A stretch of 64,000 nucleotides of DNA from Marivivens aquimaris. GTDB taxonomy: Bacteria; Pseudomonadota; Alphaproteobacteria; Rhodobacterales; Rhodobacteraceae. The translations under genes and the position numbers were made by a program. This document shows positions 59,454 through 64,000 of the stretch, piece by piece (positions within the stretch are counted from its first letter, which is position 1; each line of letters begins with the position of its first letter). The notes beneath the pieces are model-generated. The model ran no database searches. It was not told the DNA's origin and saw nothing but the letters and a program-made list of their open reading frames with translations. The DNA lies in contig NZ_JADBGB010000001.1 of NCBI RefSeq assembly GCF_015220045.1, positions 1,269,001-1,333,000 of the forward strand, read 5' to 3'.

Positions 59454-59813
59454 GGTGGTCTCCTCCTCATAAACTGTCCCCGTGTCGCTTGTCTATGCTG
59501 CCCGAGCAGCGGCACGAGCGACCGGTTCCGAGGAGAGAGCCTCATTTCCATGTCGAATTCCAAATACGGAAAATACCTGCCAGCTAGCTGTTTTTCTTTT
59601 ACCTTGCGCCACACACCCGCATGACGCACCCGCCTTCATATCTTAATGAAATAGCAAAACCTACCCTTTCGGATAGGATATTCTTCACTGCACTTTGCCG
59701 CTGGGTCACATATAGGTTTTTCATCTGATACCGAGACACCAATCGTATTTGCGCCTCGCGCCTGAATTGAAGAACTTGCCTCCAACATTCATCTCGCGTG
59801 GGGAGGCGCCAAG
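59454..59813. promoter_or_regulatory. 360-base divergent control region
   Basis: This gap between the binding-protein gene and the SDR-GST-ALDH operon contains no gene. It holds the operator-like motif at 59546-59574 and an imperfect dyad CCTACCC/GGATAGG (about 59661-59678). The right half is AT-richer and probably carries promoters. Confidence 0.65.
59546..59574 (-). promoter_or_regulatory. Candidate LysR operator, transporter/SDR gap
   Basis: TTCCATG-N2-GAA then AAATACGGAAA matches the motif at 50256-50283, with one base more in the spacer and one difference in each half. Both copies face the same way relative to the leftward operons. It lies 93 bases upstream of the binding-protein start. 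Confidence 0.6.
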
Positions 59814-60611
59814 ATGGGCGAACGCCTTAAGGATAAAGTGGTCTTCGTGACCGGAGCGGGCTCTATCGGGCCGGGTTGGGGTAACGGCAAGGCAGCCGCA
59901 GTGCAGTTCGCACGCGAAGGCGCCAAGGTCTTTGCCTCGGATATCAACGCAGACGCCGTTGCCGAAGTCGCAGACATTATTCGCGGCGAAGGCGGCACCG
60001 TCGAAAGCATCGTCTGTGACGCCGCAAACAGCGCGTCGGTCGAAGCTGCGGTGAATGCCTGTATGGACGCTTTTGGCCGTATCGACGTGCTCCACAACAA
60101 CGTCGGCATCATTGATCCGGGTGGTCCCGAGGATCTGACCGAAGCCCAGTGGGATCGCTTGATGAACATCAACGTCAAGTCGATGTACCTCACCTGCCGG
60201 TTCATCCTGCCGATCATGGCGGAACAGGGCGGCGGCTCGATCATCAACATCAGCTCGATCGCCTCGACCCATAGCCTCGGCTATTCGTGCATCAGCTATT
60301 CGGCGTCCAAGGGCGCCGTGAATGCCTTTACCCGCGACATCGCGCTGAACTACGGTCGCAAGGGTATCCGCTGCAATTCCATCCTGCCGGGTCTGATGAA
60401 CACCCCGCTCATCCACATGGGCAACGTGACGGACGTCTATGGCTCGACCGAAGAGATGGTCCGCCAGCGCGACGCCCTGATCCCGCTCGGAAAAATGGGC
60501 GATGCGTTCGACGTGGCGCACGCAGCGGTGTTCCTTGCCTCGGACGAGGCCAAGCACATCACCGGTATCGAACTCGTCGTCGATGGCGGCATCACCCTGA
60601 AAGTGAAGTGA
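59814..60611 (+). CDS. Short-chain dehydrogenase/reductase with extended cofactor loop
   Basis: A 265-residue SDR. The cofactor loop reads TGAGSIGPGWGNGKAAA, longer than the usual TGxxxGxG, and the NNAG motif is NNVG. The catalytic serine region NISSIAS and the YSASK pair are intact, and the protein ends VVDGGITLKVK. A DIN after beta-2 suggests NAD. The extended loop is recalled from a subset of SDR proteins rather than common. It heads an operon with GST (7-base gap) and ALDH genes, and probably oxidises an alcohol in the substrate. Confidence 0.93.
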   Translation: MGERLKDKVVFVTGAGSIGPGWGNGKAAAVQFAREGAKVFASDINADAVAEVADIIRGEGGTVESIVCDAANSASVEAAVNACMDAFGRIDVLHNNVGIIDPGGPEDLTEAQWDRLMNINVKSMYLTCRFILPIMAEQGGGSIINISSIASTHSLGYSCISYSASKGAVNAFTRDIALNYGRKGIRCNSILPGLMNTPLIHMGNVTDVYGSTEEMVRQRDALIPLGKMGDAFDVAHAAVFLASDEAKHITGIELVVDGGITLKVK

Positions 60612-60618
60612 GGACAGC

Positions 60619-61218
60619 ATGAAGCTTTTCGTCAACACCACCTCTCCGTTCGTGCGTCTGGTGCGCCTCGCGATCGAGGAAAAGGGCATCGCGGACCGTA
60701 TCGAGATCATCAACGTCGATCCGTGGGCTGATCTTGCGGAGTTTATCTCCGCGAACCCTGCGGGCCGCGTCCCGACGCTCGTCACCGATGACGGGGCCGC
60801 CATCGCCGAAGCGCACCTGATCCTGCGCTACCTCGAAGAGATCGCGCCGCAGCCGTCGATCTATCCCGCCGAAGGTCTGGCCCAATCGCTCGCCACCGCC
60901 GCTCTGGCGCTGGGCGCGACCGAAGCCGCCACCGCTGTCATCATTGGCCGCAAATCCGCACCGAATTTCGACACCGATATGGTCGGCACCAAACGTTTCC
61001 GCACGATGACCGACGGACTTGCCCGCCTCGACGCCGCCCTGCCCCGCGACTTCGATGACCGCGCCGATATCGGCAACCTCGCTGCCGTCACCGCGCTCGA
61101 TTACATCGTGTTCCGCTATACGGATCGCGACTGGCTCGCAGAGCTGCCGAACCTCGCCGCATGGCGCGAGCGCCAGAAGGGCCGCCCGTCCATCGAAAAG
61201 ACAATGCCTTACATCTAA
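60619..61218 (+). CDS. Glutathione S-transferase
   Basis: A 199-residue transferase with a short N-terminal thioredoxin-fold domain (LFVNTTSPFVRLVRLAIEEKG), in which TSP occupies the active-site position where other classes have Cys or Tyr. NPAGRVPTLVTDDG gives the cis-proline. The C-terminal domain is all helical. It sits between an SDR and an aldehyde dehydrogenase, a context in which glutathione adducts or ring/ether cleavage are plausible. The substrate is unknown. Confidence 0.9.
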   Translation: MKLFVNTTSPFVRLVRLAIEEKGIADRIEIINVDPWADLAEFISANPAGRVPTLVTDDGAAIAEAHLILRYLEEIAPQPSIYPAEGLAQSLATAALALGATEAATAVIIGRKSAPNFDTDMVGTKRFRTMTDGLARLDAALPRDFDDRADIGNLAAVTALDYIVFRYTDRDWLAELPNLAAWRERQKGRPSIEKTMPYI

Positions 61219-61242
61219 GGCCACAGAGATCTGGGGACTGTC

Positions 61243-62694
61243 ATGAACTCACAAGCCAACATGCCCACCACCGCACTTGCCCATCTGGACCACTGGATCG
61301 ACGGGGTGTCCGTCAAACCCGCAGGTGGTCAGTATATCGAAAACATCTGCCCGATGACCGGCGAGCGTTCGGTGAACGTTGCTGCGGGCGGTGAGGCCGA
61401 TGTGGTGCGCGCCGTGGCCGCCGCCTCTGCCGCTGCCGATAGCTGGCGCCGGTTCAACGCTGCCGAACGTGGCCGCCTGATGCTGGCGCTTGCCGCCAAG
61501 ATGCGCGCCAACAAGCAGATGCTGGCCGAACTGGAGCGCGCCGATACCGGCAAGCCGATGGCGGGTGCTCTGGCCGAGATCGAAGGCAGTGCACAGTATT
61601 TCGAATTCTACGGTAGCCTCGTCTACCTCCCCACAGGTGACGTACTGGATGTTTCTCCCGACCAGCATGTATTCACCAAGCGCGAGCCCTATGGCGTCAT
61701 TGGCGTGATCACTCCTTGGAACCTGCCGCTCAATCAGGCCGCCCGCGCCATCGCGCCGGCCCTGACGGCGGGGAACACGATCGTCGCCAAACCGTCCGAG
61801 ATCACCTCGCGCACCACTATCGAAATGGCCCGCATGGCCACCGAAGTCGGCTTCCCCAAGGGCGTGATCAACATCGTCCTCGGCACGGGCCGCGAAGTCG
61901 GCGAGGCCATCGTCAGCCATTCGTCCGTCCGCAAGGTCGCCTTTACCGGCTCGGTCGGCGTGGGTCGCGCCATCGGCCGTATTGCAGCCGAACGGATCAT
62001 CCCGCTGACACTCGAACTCGGCGGCAAGTCGGCCAACATCGTATTCGATGACGCCGACCTCGACACCGCCGCGACCGAAGCCGTAAAGGGCTTCACCCTC
62101 AATGCCGGTCAGGTCTGCTCTGCCGGTACCCGCGTTCTGGTGCAGCGTGCGGTCTACGATGCGTTTCTTGAAAAGATCGCCGAGGCCGTGACAGCGGTCG
62201 TGCCGGGTGAAACCCTCGGCCCGATCATCACCCCCGCCCAGTTCCAACGCGTCCAGAGCTATTTCGAGGTCGCAGAAGACGATGGCGCGCGGCTCCTGTC
62301 GGGCGGCGCGGTGGCCGATGTTGAAGGCTGCAAGGACGGCTTCTACATCCAGCCAACCATCTATGCCGACGTCACCAATGACATGCGCATCGCGCAGGAA
62401 GAGGTCTTCGGTCCCGTCGGTGTTGTCATTCCCTTCGACACCGAAGAGGAAGCGATCCGCATCGCCAACGACTGCGATTACGGCCTGATCGGGACCCTTT
62501 GGAGCCGCGACATCAGCCGCGCCCTCCGCGTCGCCGACCGCATCGAAGCTGGCCAGATTTTCGTCAACGTCTGGAACACCATGTCCGTCCAGACGCCTTT
62601 CGGCGGCCACAAGAACTCCGGCTATGGCCGCGAGAAAGGCATCGAGGCGATCCACCACTATTCACACACCAAAACGGTGACCGTGAAGATCTGA
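61243..62694 (+). CDS. Aldehyde dehydrogenase (NAD(P)-dependent)
   Basis: A 483-residue member of the ALDH superfamily, oxidising an aldehyde to its acid. The catalytic glutamate is E258 (LELGGKSAN) and the nucleophile C292 (GQVCSAGTR). PWNLPLN and FTGSVGVG are the cofactor-binding segments. It belongs to the betaine-aldehyde/aromatic-aldehyde-type branch by overall pattern, but the substrate cannot be fixed. It is the third gene of the SDR-GST-ALDH operon and ends before a strong terminator. Confidence 0.95.
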   Translation: MNSQANMPTTALAHLDHWIDGVSVKPAGGQYIENICPMTGERSVNVAAGGEADVVRAVAAASAAADSWRRFNAAERGRLMLALAAKMRANKQMLAELERADTGKPMAGALAEIEGSAQYFEFYGSLVYLPTGDVLDVSPDQHVFTKREPYGVIGVITPWNLPLNQAARAIAPALTAGNTIVAKPSEITSRTTIEMARMATEVGFPKGVINIVLGTGREVGEAIVSHSSVRKVAFTGSVGVGRAIGRIAAERIIPLTLELGGKSANIVFDDADLDTAATEAVKGFTLNAGQVCSAGTRVLVQRAVYDAFLEKIAEAVTAVVPGETLGPIITPAQFQRVQSYFEVAEDDGARLLSGGAVADVEGCKDGFYIQPTIYADVTNDMRIAQEEVFGPVGVVIPFDTEEEAIRIANDCDYGLIGTLWSRDISRALRVADRIEAGQIFVNVWNTMSVQTPFGGHKNSGYGREKGIEAIHHYSHTKTVTVKI

Positions 62695-62726
62695 CGCACT
62701 GTGCCTGAGACTGCGCCAGAATGACT

Positions 62727-62757
62727 ACCGGCCGGAGCGATCCGGCCGGTTTTTTTG
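62727..62757 (+). terminator. Rho-independent terminator of the SDR-GST-ALDH operon
   Basis: A perfect ten-pair stem ACCGGCCGGA/TCCGGCCGGT with a GCGA loop, followed by T7. Confidence 0.93.
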
Positions 62758-63477
62758 TTAGTTGCGGCTTGAGTAATCGACGATCTGGCCAGCGGTATAA
62801 CCACCGAAGTCGGAACGTTCACCGTCACCGCTTTTCAGCCAGCAGGTCTGCGGGCTCGGTGCGTAAATCCAGCTGTCGCAATCGGAGTTCTGCATACAGG
62901 CCAGTTCGCAGTTGTCTGGCGACTGGGCAGGCTTGAAGTAACCGAAACGCGGATCATTGTTCACGGCAGCGAAGGCGTCGCCCATCGGCACGAACGAAGC
63001 GTTGCTCGCATAGGTGACGAGGATTTCGCTGTCTTTCATCTGATAGTTTGCAACGCCAGCGCCGGAAATATTGCTGTTTGCAAGGTGTTCTTTCTTCACG
63101 CAGACCGCGTCGGTGAGTGTACGGTCATCGTTCGGGAAGTGAGAGCATTTGTAGCCTGGGCCGCCGACCGAACCGGGATAGAATTCATCCGAACCGTTCG
63201 AGTTGGTCATGGTGTTGGTGCCTGCCAGACGAATGATCTCCCAGCTGCCCAGAGCACTGCAAGCCACATCACCGACAGCAGTCAGGTCATCACGGGTTCA
63301 GCTCGGCTCGGTGCCGATAGCAAGTTCGCGGAAAGTCATCTGGCGATAGCCGTCAGGGCATTCAGCCTCTACGCCGGTGCCACGTTGAATAATAATCTCG
63401 GCATCCTGAGCGATGGAAGACGTCGCAAAAGAGACCAGAGCGCACGCGGCAGCGAGCGCCATTTTTAGCTTAACCAT
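62758..63477 (-). pseudogene. Exported PAN/Apple-domain protein split by an in-frame UGA
   Basis: A single reading frame of 239 codons is interrupted by TGA at codon 60 (63298-63300). The first 59 codons encode a signal peptide (MVKLKMALAAACALVSFA) and the beginning of a domain; the frame then resumes without shift for 179 codons to the TAA at 62758. The C-terminal part has four cysteines in a PAN/Apple-like pattern (NCELACMQNSDC, TCW). Without the stop it would be an exported adhesion- or ligand-binding protein. The second half alone (first possible start at 63267) would lack the signal. The cause may be a nonsense mutation, a sequence error or read-through. Confidence 0.75.
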
Positions 63478-63675
63478 AATATTCCTCGTAAATTCACACA
63501 CTGCGGTTTTCACCTCGAAACCAATGCAACCAGAGGCTTTGATTCTTGCAATTAGGTTCTCACTAAGGTGAGGCTTTCCAGTAATTGGAGTCCGCCGCAC
63601 GAATTTAGAAGCGCCGTCAAAACGCACATCTTCGCCTGCCGAGAGGCAGTACAAGATACTGATCTGTGAGGGTAA

Positions 63676-63765
63676 TGGCGGACAGTGAGGGATTCGAACC
63701 CTCGAGACGGTTCCCCGCCTACACACTTTCCAGGCGTGCGCCTTCGACCACTCGGCCAACTGTCC
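63676..63765 (-). tRNA. tRNA-Ser (anticodon GGA)
   Basis: On the minus strand a 90-base class II cloverleaf: acceptor stem GGACAGT/ACTGTCC, anticodon loop CTGGAAA giving GGA, a long variable arm (GTGTAGGCGGGGAACCGTC) and a T arm with GGTTCGAATCC. The discriminator is G and CCA is encoded (63676-63678). It decodes UCC and UCU. Confidence 0.96.
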
Positions 63766-63846
63766 GTGCAGCGGGGTTTACCCGCAAGCGGCGCCCATAT
63801 GCAAGGGGGGCACCGCTGATTTTTCGTATGGTTTTGAGCGGTTAAT

Positions 63847-64000
63847 TCACTCGGTCAGATGGATGGATACGCGGCGGTTGCGGGCGCCTTTTTTCTCGAC
63901 CTTACCGAAACGCATTTTGCCGATCTCGGCGGTGGTTTTGACGTGGGTACCGCCGCAGGGCTGAAGGTCGATCTGGCTGTCACCGTCGGAGATGCGCACA
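63847..64000 (-). CDS. AlaX-type alanyl-tRNA editing protein (3' end only)
   Basis: The last 50 codons of a gene that enters from the right edge. The visible part has the editing-domain motif LQPCGGTHV, with the zinc-binding cysteine and histidine, and ends RNRRVSIHLTE. This matches free-standing AlaX proteins, which hydrolyse Ser-tRNA-Ala, and resembles the editing domain of alaS in this window. The rest lies outside, so length and start are unknown. Confidence 0.85.
   Translation of the reverse strand, partial: VRISDGDSQIDLQPCGGTHVKTTAEIGKMRFGKVEKKGARNRRVSIHLTE

Noticed and set aside
62758-63477. Selenocysteine reading of the UGA in the PAN-domain gene
   Set aside because: No convincing SECIS-like hairpin is apparent just after the UGA and the cysteine counts are even in both halves without it; a nonsense mutation or sequence error is simpler.

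Overview
The window looks like chromosomal DNA of a marine-type alphaproteobacterium in the family Rhodobacteraceae (Roseobacter group). This rests on protein-level gene recognition rather than a database search. The pointers are an iscR-led SUF cluster in the order typical of this family, an IscR with a single cysteine, an alphaproteobacterial GTTC-N7-GTTC SOS box in front of recA, high-GC codon use, and a Roseobacter-like supply of RTX proteins, ABC transporters and DMT exporters. I see no phage, insertion sequence or CRISPR array.

Layout. 1-5 kb: end of an unknown gene, a DMT transporter, enolase, two paralogous RTX calcium-binding proteins and a DUF985 cupin. 5-14.6 kb: a chemotaxis receptor, tRNA-Arg, and an eight-gene leftward Fe-S assembly operon (iscR, cysteine desulfurase, sufB, ybjQ-like, sufC, sufD, YIP1-like, sufS) with a perfect palindrome upstream of iscR. 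14.7-30.6 kb: mostly housekeeping genes (hydrolase, a small protein, a tandem HD-domain protein, icd, YitT, SMR, typA, DUF1330, alaS, recA, a sulfotransferase, metH, a sugar-phosphate transferase). 31-33.5 kb: a SulP-STAS transporter with a tandem universal stress protein. 33.7-40 kb: an XRE-cupin regulator followed by a complete dipeptide/oligopeptide ABC operon (dppABCDF). 40-45.9 kb: a DMT transporter, cytochrome c', a small LysR-controlled hydrolase/SnoaL cassette, a glutathione transferase and class I fumarase.

46-62.7 kb is the most unusual part. A leftward operon encodes a CaiB-type CoA-transferase, a glutathione transferase with an extra C-terminal domain, a SnoaL-like protein, an SDR dehydrogenase and a CitE-type CoA-ester lyase. 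It is divergent from a LysR regulator. Next comes a ten-gene leftward run with one branched-chain-amino-acid-type binding protein and two complete sets of permeases and ATPases. Divergent from that run is an SDR - glutathione transferase - aldehyde dehydrogenase operon. Nearly the same motif (TTCCATG-N2-GAA then AAATwCGGAAA) lies in both divergent control regions, in the same orientation relative to the two leftward operons. This suggests that one LysR protein controls uptake and breakdown of an unidentified organic substrate.

62.7-64 kb: an exported PAN/Apple-domain protein split by an in-frame UGA, tRNA-Ser, and the 3' end of an AlaX-type alanyl-tRNA editing protein cut by the window edge.
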